A stretch of DNA of 64,000 nt from Alicyclobacillus sp. ALC3 (GCF_028751195.1 NZ_CP066784.1:62001-126000); one strand, 5' to 3'. Positions 23,793 through 34,159 are shown, numbered from the stretch's first letter. Program-made: numbers and translations. Notes: generated by a model not told the origin, from the letters alone.

Positions 23793-24410
23793 CTCTGAAG
23801 TTCGACATTACGAGACACAAGAGTGGCAGAGGGATTTACATCGTAACTTCACGTGCTGTCAATGGCCATTTGTGCTGAAACGAGACTGGTCATTGACAGA
23901 TACTTATACCCCGCATAATTAGTTAACATAATATATATTATCGGACGTTAGTGAAATAGCACCGCAGGTCCGTGGAGGCATGCTGCTGAATGTTCATCAG
24001 TGTCGTCTGGCAGAGTCCCTCTCACCCAAGCATCGGGCTCGGATTGTGCATCAGCCGCAACCGTTTCTGGTCTGACGAGTTTGATGAGAACTCGCGCAGC
24101 CCGGCCGTGTGAGCATTGTGCAGATAGAGTCGTCGATCGACACACTGACCACGCTCGGAACGGACGTCGGCAAACGTGAACACGACCTCAGGACAGATCC
24201 TGTTCTCAGTCTGATAGGTGGTTGGAGCGCACTGGGTCATCACCCCGCATAAGCCAATATAAAATATTCAGTTTATCACGCCACAGAAGACACCCCGCTT
24301 CTTCGACGTGCGAGGCAACAGCGCCACTCTGCGTTTTGTGTCTCAGCAGGCTACTTTCGAGCATACAAGACTGCTTTCCCTCAATGGGTCTTCCTCCCCT
24401 ACTGCAATTT
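23793..24410. other. Non-coding region around the dif-like site
   Basis: No supported gene. It holds the 28-bp dif-like site (23921-23948). A direct repeat CCCCGCATAA occurs at 23909-23918 and 24243-24252, bracketing about 325 bases. A minus-strand frame inside (start near 24243) reads without stops for 73 residues but has no recognisable features. Confidence 0.45.
23921..23948 (-). other. dif: dif-like XerC/XerD recombination site
   Basis: On the minus strand: ACGTCCGATAA (XerC-type arm), TATATA (centre), TTATGTTAACT (XerD-type arm), the exact 11-6-11 layout of dif. From memory it matches the Bacillus subtilis dif at 24 of 28 positions, and its XerD arm differs from the E. coli arm TTATGTTAAAT at one. 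Either this is the chromosomal dimer-resolution site, so the window spans the replication terminus, or an attachment site of an element that uses XerCD. Confidence 0.7.
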
Positions 24411-24842
24411 CGAAATCGTCAGGACCACAACGGTGCAGTTTGGACCCAGGTAACGACGTGGATGTCGCTATTGTCAAAGTTCACTCCCGTCCCGGCGTCA
24501 CTCAAAGGAAAAAATGTCGCTAAATCGGTTTTCACGCGCTTTTAACGACATTTTCGACATCATCAGGAGCGCAACGGTGGAGTTTGGACGCGAATAACGA
24601 CGCTGGCGTCGTTATTTCCAAAGTTCACGCAGATCCCAGCGTCATTCAGAGAAAAAAATGTCGCAAAACCGCTTTTCCCGCACGTTTAACGACATTTTCG
24701 ACATCATCAGGACCACAACGATGCAGTTTGCGACCAGATAACGACATAGTCGTCGCTAGGCCTACATTTATGCCAATCCCGGTGTTGCTCAGGGAAACGG
24801 TGTCGCTCCCTTTCGTCCACGCTACGTTTAACGACATTGTCA
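24411..24842. repeat. Three imperfect 144-bp tandem repeats with palindromes
   Basis: Units start at about 24411, 24555 and 24699 (at CGA-A/C-AT), giving a 144-base period. Each has a TAACGAC...GTCG(T/C)TA palindrome, perfect in unit 2: AATAACGACGC-TG-GCGTCGTTATT (24593-24616). Each also has a TGTCGCWAAA...TTTAACGACA inverted pair. The units are diverged and do not keep one open frame with sensible protein, so they are probably non-coding. Confidence 0.65.
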
Positions 24843-24984
24843 GCATTCGCCTGGTCGACTCTACAGTCTAATGTTCAATGCCGACGGCCGATTCTCGACG
24901 CTGACCTTATCTAACCTGACCCGACTTTCCGACTAACGTCAGGCAAATACGCGCTCTGACTGGGTGGCCGCTTTTGTTCGGCCA

Positions 24985-26440
24985 CTACAACCTTCGGTCT
25001 ACGATTCGGTGTTCCCGCTGCAATGGGTCTTTGATGCGTAACTTCCGGTAGATCTCCCTGTGCTCCGCCTCTGGCTTCCCCGAGACGCGGATGTGATCTA
25101 CGCGATTTTGTTCATCTGTCATTGTCACTGTCATTCGTTGGTGGGTGCTGAACACGTCACGGATACTGGCCCAGAGCCGCCTATCCCCTGCTCTCGTAGC
25201 TCCCGCTCGGCCACTGCCAACAAATGATACGCCAACACTGAGATCCACAAGTGCGCCTCCGTTCGGTCGGACAACTGGTGGTACACCGGTCGTACTCCCA
25301 AATCGGTTTTCAAAGAACGGAAGCACTCTTCCACTCGTCCAAGGGTCATGTACAGGCTCCAGATTTCCTTTGCGCTCAGCTCTGCATGGCGGCTTGAAGC
25401 CTCAATCCCGTAGCATCCCGTCAGCACATTTCGCTGTTCTCGCGTCGGTTTCCTCACCCATGTGAGCGCAGTGACTCGCTTTTGCGTCTCGTCACACACA
25501 ATCTCCATGTCATAGTATTGTGCAATCTTTGCTCGTCTCTCTTGAATTCTCCCGAGACGTTGCTCCACCTTCTCCGGTACCACAATCGTGCCCTTGGTCA
25601 CCGATTGGCGCATCCGTTCCAGATCCTCCAAGAAGCGTTGCTCCGCCAATCCATCCATGGCCTTTTCTTTCTTCGCTCGACCTTCGCTGATACAGAGCAC
25701 GTGCGCCTTGCCATCCTAAGTATGTACCTTCTTCGCATATACGGCGTCTGCACCGTCTGCTCGTTCGTCAATCCACGTAAACGTCTCCCTTTTCCTCCCG
25801 AAACTCCCGTTCATATGTCTTATGTATGGGGCTACGCTCAACCACTAAGTACGCATATCCATGATTCTGCATGAGCGCGATATTTTCTCGCGCGGCAATC
25901 CCCCGGTCCCTGACAAACGTCACGGTCCCAGCCAACATGCTTGTGCTCTCCTCAAGACGTGCTAAGATATTTCCCAATGTCTCAGGCTCAGATTGATTCC
26001 CGCCATATACATGGCTGAGTACCGGAAAGCCATATTCATCGACCAACAGGGCAAGGGTGACCAGCCTACAATCAGACCGTTACTCCTTCGAGCGCCCATA
26101 CTTGGCTAAGGTGTTGCCTTGAGCCGCGCCTTCTAGATGGACATTCGTCAGATCCAAATTTCCGTCCCTTGGTGATGATGGCTCTCCCCTTCGGACTCAT
26201 CTCATCAAGCAGTTTGGTTGGGTCACGATGCTCCACATCAAGCACACCTCATCTGTAAGACATTCTCTCCGGAGGCACCAGGGTGAAGGGACTTCCTCAT
26301 CAGCGGGACCTTCCATCAAACACGGGCAGAGGACTGACCAGCAGCCGCAGGTGCAGGCGCTAGACCACTTCGATAATTTTTGCAGCCGTGCATTCAGACG
26401 CCCTCCACTGAATCTACATCGAGACGGCTCCCCATCCACC
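24985..26440 (-). pseudogene. Decayed IS1634/IS4-type transposase gene
   Basis: Minus-strand pieces in different frames. About 26240-26150 reads VEHRDPTKLLDEMSPKGRAI. 26046-25768 reads YGFPVLSHVYGGNQSEPETL, LAGTVTFVRDRGIAARENIA and YAYLVVERSPI. 25700-25131 reads RVTALTW, LSAKEIWSLYMTLGRVEECFRSLK with DLGVRPVYHQ (the DDE glutamate region), then HLWISVLAYHLL. A C-terminal piece lies at 25140-24985. Order and motifs match an IS1634-family DDE transposase of about 500 aa, broken by several frameshifts or stops. No clear terminal inverted repeats found. Confidence 0.75.
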
Positions 26441-26611
26441 TGTCACCGTGTCAATTGCGACTTCGTGTACCTCGGCTGCACAGTTTTGCAAGCTTCCTTC
26501 AGATTCCACCCTGCCACGGTCACCCTCGCGATTGGCTTTACAGTAGTTATGTCACCACCCCCGACACGGAACTTTCGCCCTATAGAAACCGCCCATGCTG
26601 GGCGTACCATG

Positions 26612-26647
26612 AAAATGCCCCGCCGACATCAGTCGACGGGGCATTTT
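26612..26647. terminator. Bidirectional terminator after the 2494-aa gene
   Basis: AAAATGCCCCG-C-CGAC, loop ATCA, GTCG-A-CGGGGCATTTT: a GC-rich stem flanked by A and T runs on both sides, 28 bases past the end of the giant gene on the minus strand. Confidence 0.75.
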
Positions 26648-26674
26648 CTAGACTTGCTACGATAGTGGAGGGTG

Positions 26675-29600
26675 TCAGCCTACCTGAACGAGCCAGTAGG
26701 ACACAGACCCATTCCCATCGCTAACCACATAAATGTCACCAGGTTGCAGTACCGTATTACCTGGCAACACCTGCCCGCCCCGCAGGACTTCTACTCCATT
26801 CACGCTGCCATAGAAGTCGCCTACGGACTGTTCCAATGCAGTCGCCGTGGTGCCGGGTTGCACTGTTACGGTATTCGGTCCGTAGGACACATGGGTTACC
26901 ACTGCAGGGAAGTTTTCGTACAGAGGGTAAACCTGTGGGTAAACACTGTACTGCTGTGTAGCCGTAGCAGTGGTCGGATTCAACATGTACTCAGACATCT
27001 TGAGATCGTACTGTGAATTTGAGTACCAGAACGTCGGCGTGTTGATTGTGTAGCCCGTGGTCATCCAGTCGCTGAGGTAGCTTGATGAAGTGTCAATGAC
27101 TGTCTGATTGGATCCAGATTTCAGGACCGACAGAGAGACACCGGCGGGGTTATTACTGGTGCTGACACCCGCGTTGGCAGCTTCAACCAAAATCTGGTTG
27201 TAACCAGGTTTCAACATTACGGAGCTAGAATTGGGGAAATTACTCGACGGTGCCGCCGAGCCGTAGCCCGAGATGTCTGTGCTAAATGCCGTTGGAACCC
27301 CGTTGACATAGGCCATCGCGACGTCGTCAGCTTTCAGTGTGACCGTCACAGGTGTTGACGCAGATTCATACACAGTCGCTAGGAAGAAGGACAAGCCGTT
27401 GTTTGTCGGATTAGCGCCTCCCCCGTTACCCCCGAACCACATATACGGCTGACCTGCGTACCCCGCGGACTGCGTGACTGGGTACATGAAACTCTTCGGC
27501 GATACCGTCCCAAAGTTAGACGCATCGTAAAACGGGATAGGCGCCGTATCCGTGGGGTCTGACGGATATGTTGTCGTCAGAGTCGTCGAACCTGAGTTCA
27601 TCATCTGTAACGGAACACCCGGAAGCGTGTCCACCCCTGGTACCGCCGTGAGCACATTGTTCGCTGCGCCCACCATCGTCGGCGGAATTACGTAGGTCGT
27701 GGCCGGCGCCGTTACCATGACCATCTGCGTCGGGTTCGTACCGACCGCTGAGAAGGACACGTGTCCTACAGGCTCGTTGAACGTGGCCTGCCAGGCAGTT
27801 CCATTCCACGTCGCCTGCTCTGTGGTACCGTACGAGTCTTCGAAGTAGATGGTCGGGTTGCCGACGTTCGTAATGACATTCCCGTTCGCGTCAACGAGGT
27901 TACCCGTGACAGTAAACGCCTGCCCTGCCGTCTCAATCGCATTCACGGACAGTGTGCTGCTCGTACTGATGTTGTTCACGTTGCCATTCGACGACAGGTT
28001 GATGGTGAACGGTGTCGTGGTACCCGTCGGATACGCTACAGACTCCGTAAACGTGTAGTTACCGTTTGCGGTGGTTGTGACGTCGTACGAGTACTGACCA
28101 TTACCGAGCGCTTGGAAGTTCGTGAACTGAGCTGTTGTCGGCGACATGTTCGACATGATGTCAGCCGCAGTCAGACCGTTGATTGGATTGCCATACTGGT
28201 CTTTGAGCGCCAGCAACAAAGTCGAAGTCTGATCTGTCACCAGGTACGTCGCCCCACCTGTCAGTGCCAACGAACTGTTCGTCGTATCGACTGCAGCCGG
28301 CACAACCAAAGTAGATCCGGTACCCTGTGTCGTGCTTCCGTTCGGGGCCATCAGCGTCGCCGTGTACGTGACTGTGCCAGCATGTGTCTCGGTAAACGAG
28401 GCAATGTACGCGCCAGCAGCGGAGTTCCAGTGCGCTGTCGCCTTCTGACCGGCAGAGTCCATGATGGTCAACACATAACCGTTCGGCAATGTGCCCGTCA
28501 CAGGGTCATTATTGGTGCCTGTGAGCGACACGTTGACCTGAACGTTCGCTCCGGCGGTGAACTGAGACACTGGCGTGGTTGTTCCCGGTGCAGACGTCGT
28601 CACGCTCGACACTGTCGTCGCTGCCGGGGACACCACGTTCACCGTTTCACTCATGACGACGTTATTCCCGGTCGTCGGAACGATGGTAATGGTGTACGTG
28701 TAGGTTTTCTCAGCGTTTTCACTGAACGTCCAGGAGTACGCCCCACTCATCGGCGTAGCAATCTGATGTGTGTTCGTGCCGTCCGAGATTTGCACATACG
28801 CGATGGCACTCGCCGGAATCACGTTGCCGTACGCGTCAATCGGCACCACGCTGATTGGTACGTTATTACTGCCAGCCGCTACGTTGCTCGTCGGATATGT
28901 GACGTTCGCGCCAGCGACTGCGCCAGGGTTGACGGTCACGGATTGACTCATCGTTGACGTCCCCTGAATGTACGCCGTGAACGTGTAGTTGCCGGCCTTG
29001 TCCTCGGTGACGTTCGCCACATATGCCGAGCCATTCCAAGTGGCCGTCCACTGCTGGTTGTTCTGGTCGGCAATCATGACCGTGTGGCCCTGTCCAACCG
29101 GGTTCAAGTACTTGTCATTCGGTGTAAACGTGACGTTAAAGGACTGCCCTGCCGTTTGATTGGCTCCAACCGCGACAGTGGAATTGCTCGGGACTGTTAA
29201 CCCCGGAAGGACGTTCACTGTCGCTGTGTTCGACAACACGACGCCGCCCACCTTGACGTAGAACGTGTCCGGATTGCCGCTGTTCGTCGCCGTCGTCAAG
29301 CTGGTTTCATAGGTGTACGTACCATCGCCATTGTTCGTGGCGTATGCCCATGTCGTGCCGTTCGAGCTGACTTGAACGGACTGGTTATTTCCAAGCAGAG
29401 TCCCATTGCTATCACGCGGCGTGATGGTCATTGTGAAGTTGTTCTGGCCAGCGATGACGTTTGTCGGCGCCTCGATTGTCGACAGTGAGCTCGCACTGCC
29501 AGGGCTGACGGTGACTGGCGCAGCAGCAAACTGGACGCCGTCGACCGTTGTCGAGAACGTGTACGTGCCCGTGTTCATCTCCATGGCCGTGCCCGTGTAC

Positions 29601-32600
29601 ACCCCACTGTTCGCAGCCGTCTCTGTAAGCGCGAACGTATGCCCATACTGGTCCGTGACGATGATGCTTGGAACTGTCACTGGATTGAGATACCCATCCT
29701 TCAGTGTCAGTGTAAGGTTGATTGGACTGCCAGCCAGCAGCGGTGCCGCACCCATAGCCGTCAGACTGGAATTCGACGTGCTAATGGCAGCCGGTAGCAC
29801 GTTGACTGTGTAGGTCAGCGTCTGCACTTGGCCGTTTGCTAGCGTGATGGTCGCCGTAAATGTATCCGTCCCAGCTTGCGTCTCCTTCACCGTCGTACTG
29901 TAGGTGCTACTACCAGCTGTGCTGGTGGTAGAGGACACCTCTTTATTGGTGTCGGTCATGGTCACTGACTTCACTTGACTGGCTTGCAGCGGGTTGCCGT
30001 TTGCGTCACGCGGCACGACCGTCACTGTGACAGAGTTGCCTGCCGTCACGGTACCCGATGGAGTGGCCGTGATGGTCGATCCGTTTGCAGAATACGCCCC
30101 GGCAACCACCGTAAAGTTTGCCGTCATCGTCTGACCCGCCACGTAAGCGGTCAGTTTGTAGGTCCCAGCCGTGTTCTCCGTCAAAGTCGCAGTATAGGCG
30201 CCATTGTTCCACGTCGGATACAGTGTCTGGCCATTCCCGTCGGTCACGGAGATGTTCAAGTTCGATCCAATGCTGTTCCCGTACTGGTCGACGGGGTTCA
30301 AGCTGATAGTGAACGACTGACCCGCAGTCTGCGGAGCGCCAGAGCCACTCCCGACGACGAAGGAGGATGGGTACGTCGTATCGAGCGCCGCTGGCACGAC
30401 GTTGACTGTAGCCGTGCTGGAGAGTGCCGCACCACCGTCGACACTGGCCGCGAAGGTGTACGAGGTCGCCTTGTCCTCGGTAAAGGTTGCGGTGTACTGT
30501 CCGTTCCCCGCGTACGTAGCCTGGGTCCAGCCGCTCTGGCTTGTGCCCTGAACTCCGACCATAACGGTGTGATCGCTGCCGAGCAGGTTCCCACTGGCAT
30601 CCTGCGGCGTAACGGTGATGGTGAAACTATTGCCGGCCGTCGCCTGTTGTGGGCCGGACACTGTGCTTCCTACGCTTGCGTTACCTGCAGCCACTTGAAT
30701 TTGGCCAGTCGAGAACTGGTCGCCGTTGACTGTGGTTGTGAAAGTATAGCTGCCAGCCGTCGACTCTGTCGCAGTGCCTGTGTACACACCGCTTCCTTGT
30801 GCCGTTTCCGTCAGCGGGAAGGCCTGCCCGTACTGGTCATACACAACCACGCCAGATGCGTCGATACCGTTGTTGTTCGCATCCTGCAGTGTAAGCTGGA
30901 GGTGAATTGGATTGCCGACCTGCAACGGAGTGGCATAGGTAGCGCTCAGTTTCGAGGTGGCCTGGTCAATCGCACCTGGCAGCACATTGACGGTGTAAGT
31001 CAAGATTTGAGCAGGACCATTCTTCGGTGTAATCGTCGCCGTGAACGTGTCTGGGCCCGCTTTGGTCTCATTCACCGTGATGCTATAGGTACTGCTGCCC
31101 GGGTTGCTTGTGCTGGTGTACGAGTTCCCATTCTGGTCCGTGATGGTCACAGACTGCACTTGGCTCGCTAACAGCGGGTTGCCGTTCGCGTCACGCGGCA
31201 CGACCGTCACGGTGACAGGGTTACCTGCCGTCACGCTGCCAGACGGGGTCGACGAGATGGTGCTCCCCGATGCAGAAAATGCGCCTGGATTGACTTGGAC
31301 TGATGTGGTCATGGTCTGCCCAGCCACATTCGCTGTCAGGTTGTAGGTTCCGACTGTGTTTTCGGTGAACGTCGCGGTGTATTCTGTACCGTTCCACGTC
31401 GCGAACACCGTTTGACCTTTACCATCCGAGATGGCAATGCTCTTGTTGGAACCGATGCTGTTGCCATACTGGTCGACTGGGCTCAGCATCACTGTGAATG
31501 GCTGTCCGGCCGTTTGCGTAGCACCGTTCACGATTGTGAAAGTAGACGTGGCCGTATCGAGTGCACCCGCCACGACGTTGACCTTTGCCGTGTTCGAAAG
31601 CTGTTTGCTGCCGACCATCGCGGCGTAGGTGAACGTGCCCGCTGTGTGGTCGGTGAACGTGTAGGTGTACTGGCCGTTTCCAGCATAGGTGGCTTGTTGC
31701 CAGGTGCTTGTGCCTGTCCCCTGAATACCCACCAGAACCGTTTGGCCATTCCCGAGCAGATTGCCCTGGCTGTCGCGCGGTGTCACCGTGATGACGACAT
31801 TGTTGTCACCTGCCGTCACCTCGCCCTGCGGGCCAGAGACAGTGGACATCGAAGCAGCGTCGCCCGGCGTCACCGTGGCGGTGTTTGTGCCATTCGAAAT
31901 GCTGGCACTTTGGTCAGTTGCTGTGAACGTGTACTGACCAGCCTTCATTTCTGTCGCGTTGGAGACCTCATAGTACCCAGAATTCCCGTTTTGGACCCAC
32001 AGCGCGGACCAACTGTGTCCGTTTTGGTCGGTAACCGTGATTGTCTGTCCAGTCAGGACGTTGCCAAACTGGTCTTTCGGGTACACTTTGATGTCAATTG
32101 CGTTACCCACTTGCTGTCCGTTTGGTTGCGACACCATAATGGTCGAATTTGACGCGTCCAGTGAACCTTGATTGACTGTCACTTGCGGTTGTTCAGACAG
32201 GGTCGTCGTCGTGTTCCCTTGCACTACCGATGCCGTGTAGGTGTACACACCCGGCTTCAACTCCGAGAAGTTCGCGATGTACCCTGTGCCGTTCGGATTC
32301 GGATTGGCCACCGCCGTTTGCCCCATGCCGTCCGAAACTTGGAGCGTTTGTCCAGCTTGCAACGCAGTGACGTTGCCGTTTGAGTCACGCAACACCACCG
32401 CAATCGACACATTGCCGTTGCCGACAGTCACGCTGTTCGACGAAGCCGTAACGGTCGATTGCGAGGAATATGCGCCCGGACCCTGTGTAACAGTCGGTTG
32501 CTCGGACAGCGTTACGCCGTTCATAGCCGCCACAAAGGTGTACTTGCCAGCGGTGTTTTCCGTGAAGGTCGCCTCATAGTCGCCGTTCGTCGCGTTCCAT

Positions 32601-34159
32601 GTCGCCGTCTTTGTCTGCGTGCCGTCAGACACTGTGACGGTCTGTCCAGAGCCAATCTTGTTGTTGAAGGCGTCTTCTGGCACGACCGACACGGTAATCG
32701 GGCTGCCAGCCACGCTGCCACCGCTCGCGCTGACGAGTGAAGTGCCCGCGTTCACAGCTGCCGGGTTCACGGTGACATTGGCAGTATTCGTAATCAGGGT
32801 CGAGTTCACCGTGGCGGTGAATGTATATGATCCCGCCTTTGTCTCGCTGAACTGCACTTCATAGTCGTTGTTGGTAGCGTTCCAAGTCGCGGTTTCTGTC
32901 GTGGTACCGTCGCTCACGGTGACCTGTTGGCCACTGCCAAGCGGATTGCCGTTCGCGTCCTTCGGCACGACCGAAATGGCGACGTTGGAGTTGCCAGCGG
33001 TTACCGACGTGCTCGCAGCAGTCACAGTTGTCTGCGACGAAATCGACCCAGCGCTCACGACGGTCTGCGGCTGGCTGTCTAGCTGTGTGCCATTAATGGT
33101 TGTGGTGAACGTGTACGTGCCAACGGTCGACTCGTTGAACGTTACCTCGTAGTCCTTGCTCGTAGCATTCCAGACAGCAGCTTTGGTGGTTGTGCCATCA
33201 AACACATTGACCGTTTGACCCATCAACTCGTTGCCGTACTGGTCCTTAGGAACGACGTGCACGACAACGCCACTTCCAGCCGTCGCAGTCGCCGGAGCGC
33301 TGACGGTGGACACGGAAGCGCTCACATTCGCAGCCGAAACAGTGAGGGGTGCCGTCTGCTGCAGGGCGACTCCGTCTACGGTTGCGCTGAAGGTGTATGT
33401 CTGAGCTGTCGTCTCCGTGAACGTGGCTTCGTAGTCATTGTTCGCCGCGTTCCAGACTGCCGGCTTCGAGTTACCGGCGCCGTCCGAGACTTCCACTGTC
33501 TGACCGGACCCGAGGGGTGCGCCTAGGACATCGTTGGGCTTGACGAAAACTGTGACGGACTGCCCAGCGACGGTGTGTGACGCTGATGTGCTGATGCTAG
33601 ACTTGGTGCTGCTCGCTTGGACGGTTCCACTGAGGTTCAACACGTAGCCGTTCCAAGTCGTCGGGACTTGCAACTGGTCGAGCGTGGCCTTCACGTACCA
33701 AATCGGAATGTACGTGGTGTCGATTCCCGACGATGGGTCTGGGCGAACAATCTCTGGTGCTGCTGTGACGTACTTGCCATTCACATAGACCTTAAACGCA
33801 CTCTGACCCGGCGTTCCGTGTGCTCCAACGACGATAGTCGAATTGGGCTCCGTGATGTTCAGAATTCGGGTTACGCCATCCCACTGCGATTTCAGTCCAA
33901 CTTGTGCCATCGCTCGTTGTATGTACCACACTGGCATGTATTCAGTGTAATGACCGGTACTTGGGTCGATCGCGGCAAAACCGTACACTTGCGAGACAAC
34001 CGTTCCATTCACTGCAATGTTCTTGAGTTGCATCTGCCCCATTTGAGTCGTACTAGCGGATGCCTGTGGAATTGCGATTGGCGCCAGTAAAGTCGACAAC
34101 GCGACTACTGGTCCTAACACATGTCGTGCTTTTCTCACTACCCTTCCCCTACCTTTCAT
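26675..34159 (-). CDS. Giant exported Ig-like-repeat surface protein (2494 aa)
   Basis: Signal peptide at residues 1-36 (basic start, VALSTLLAPIAIPQASAS). Residues 40-190 contain two copies of a module like copper-amine-oxidase N-terminal or S-layer-type domains (QVYGFAAIDPSTGHYTEYMP, WYIQRAMAQVGLKSQWDG, YIPIWYVKATLDQL). Then about 20 Ig-like repeats of some 95 aa follow to about residue 2150, each with TAGxxxxVxVxPxDxxGNxLGSGQTVxVSDG, ATWNxxxxxYxATFxE and AGTYTFTAxVNG. The C-terminal 340 residues are unique to this pair of paralogues and contain a PA14/lectin-like part. No LPXTG or SLH motif and no cysteine found. It is probably an adhesin or cell-surface stalk; the anchoring mode is unknown. 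Confidence 0.85.
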   Translation of the reverse strand: MKGRGRVVRKARHVLGPVVALSTLLAPIAIPQASASTTQMGQMQLKNIAVNGTVVSQVYGFAAIDPSTGHYTEYMPVWYIQRAMAQVGLKSQWDGVTRILNITEPNSTIVVGAHGTPGQSAFKVYVNGKYVTAAPEIVRPDPSSGIDTTYIPIWYVKATLDQLQVPTTWNGYVLNLSGTVQASSTKSSISTSASHTVAGQSVTVFVKPNDVLGAPLGSGQTVEVSDGAGNSKPAVWNAANNDYEATFTETTAQTYTFSATVDGVALQQTAPLTVSAANVSASVSTVSAPATATAGSGVVVHVVPKDQYGNELMGQTVNVFDGTTTKAAVWNATSKDYEVTFNESTVGTYTFTTTINGTQLDSQPQTVVSAGSISSQTTVTAASTSVTAGNSNVAISVVPKDANGNPLGSGQQVTVSDGTTTETATWNATNNDYEVQFSETKAGSYTFTATVNSTLITNTANVTVNPAAVNAGTSLVSASGGSVAGSPITVSVVPEDAFNNKIGSGQTVTVSDGTQTKTATWNATNGDYEATFTENTAGKYTFVAAMNGVTLSEQPTVTQGPGAYSSQSTVTASSNSVTVGNGNVSIAVVLRDSNGNVTALQAGQTLQVSDGMGQTAVANPNPNGTGYIANFSELKPGVYTYTASVVQGNTTTTLSEQPQVTVNQGSLDASNSTIMVSQPNGQQVGNAIDIKVYPKDQFGNVLTGQTITVTDQNGHSWSALWVQNGNSGYYEVSNATEMKAGQYTFTATDQSASISNGTNTATVTPGDAASMSTVSGPQGEVTAGDNNVVITVTPRDSQGNLLGNGQTVLVGIQGTGTSTWQQATYAGNGQYTYTFTDHTAGTFTYAAMVGSKQLSNTAKVNVVAGALDTATSTFTIVNGATQTAGQPFTVMLSPVDQYGNSIGSNKSIAISDGKGQTVFATWNGTEYTATFTENTVGTYNLTANVAGQTMTTSVQVNPGAFSASGSTISSTPSGSVTAGNPVTVTVVPRDANGNPLLASQVQSVTITDQNGNSYTSTSNPGSSTYSITVNETKAGPDTFTATITPKNGPAQILTYTVNVLPGAIDQATSKLSATYATPLQVGNPIHLQLTLQDANNNGIDASGVVVYDQYGQAFPLTETAQGSGVYTGTATESTAGSYTFTTTVNGDQFSTGQIQVAAGNASVGSTVSGPQQATAGNSFTITVTPQDASGNLLGSDHTVMVGVQGTSQSGWTQATYAGNGQYTATFTEDKATSYTFAASVDGGAALSSTATVNVVPAALDTTYPSSFVVGSGSGAPQTAGQSFTISLNPVDQYGNSIGSNLNISVTDGNGQTLYPTWNNGAYTATLTENTAGTYKLTAYVAGQTMTANFTVVAGAYSANGSTITATPSGTVTAGNSVTVTVVPRDANGNPLQASQVKSVTMTDTNKEVSSTTSTAGSSTYSTTVKETQAGTDTFTATITLANGQVQTLTYTVNVLPAAISTSNSSLTAMGAAPLLAGSPINLTLTLKDGYLNPVTVPSIIVTDQYGHTFALTETAANSGVYTGTAMEMNTGTYTFSTTVDGVQFAAAPVTVSPGSASSLSTIEAPTNVIAGQNNFTMTITPRDSNGTLLGNNQSVQVSSNGTTWAYATNNGDGTYTYETSLTTATNSGNPDTFYVKVGGVVLSNTATVNVLPGLTVPSNSTVAVGANQTAGQSFNVTFTPNDKYLNPVGQGHTVMIADQNNQQWTATWNGSAYVANVTEDKAGNYTFTAYIQGTSTMSQSVTVNPGAVAGANVTYPTSNVAAGSNNVPISVVPIDAYGNVIPASAIAYVQISDGTNTHQIATPMSGAYSWTFSENAEKTYTYTITIVPTTGNNVVMSETVNVVSPAATTVSSVTTSAPGTTTPVSQFTAGANVQVNVSLTGTNNDPVTGTLPNGYVLTIMDSAGQKATAHWNSAAGAYIASFTETHAGTVTYTATLMAPNGSTTQGTGSTLVVPAAVDTTNSSLALTGGATYLVTDQTSTLLLALKDQYGNPINGLTAADIMSNMSPTTAQFTNFQALGNGQYSYDVTTTANGNYTFTESVAYPTGTTTPFTINLSSNGNVNNISTSSTLSVNAIETAGQAFTVTGNLVDANGNVITNVGNPTIYFEDSYGTTEQATWNGTAWQATFNEPVGHVSFSAVGTNPTQMVMVTAPATTYVIPPTMVGAANNVLTAVPGVDTLPGVPLQMMNSGSTTLTTTYPSDPTDTAPIPFYDASNFGTVSPKSFMYPVTQSAGYAGQPYMWFGGNGGGANPTNNGLSFFLATVYESASTPVTVTLKADDVAMAYVNGVPTAFSTDISGYGSAAPSSNFPNSSSVMLKPGYNQILVEAANAGVSTSNNPAGVSLSVLKSGSNQTVIDTSSSYLSDWMTTGYTINTPTFWYSNSQYDLKMSEYMLNPTTATATQQYSVYPQVYPLYENFPAVVTHVSYGPNTVTVQPGTTATALEQSVGDFYGSVNGVEVLRGGQVLPGNTVLQPGDIYVVSDGNGSVSYWLVQVG

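Noticed and set aside
24022..24243. Minus-strand frame of 73 codons beside the dif-like site
   Set aside because: Open but without recognisable features; not called, only mentioned as an unassigned frame.
24411..24842. CRISPR array
   Set aside because: Units are 144 bases, diverged along their whole length, and lack the short-repeat/unique-spacer pattern.
27761..31171. Two plus-strand frames of 398 codons (27761-28957 and 29975-31171)
   Set aside because: They are antisense shadows of the giant repeat gene; composition is Arg-rich with no family features.
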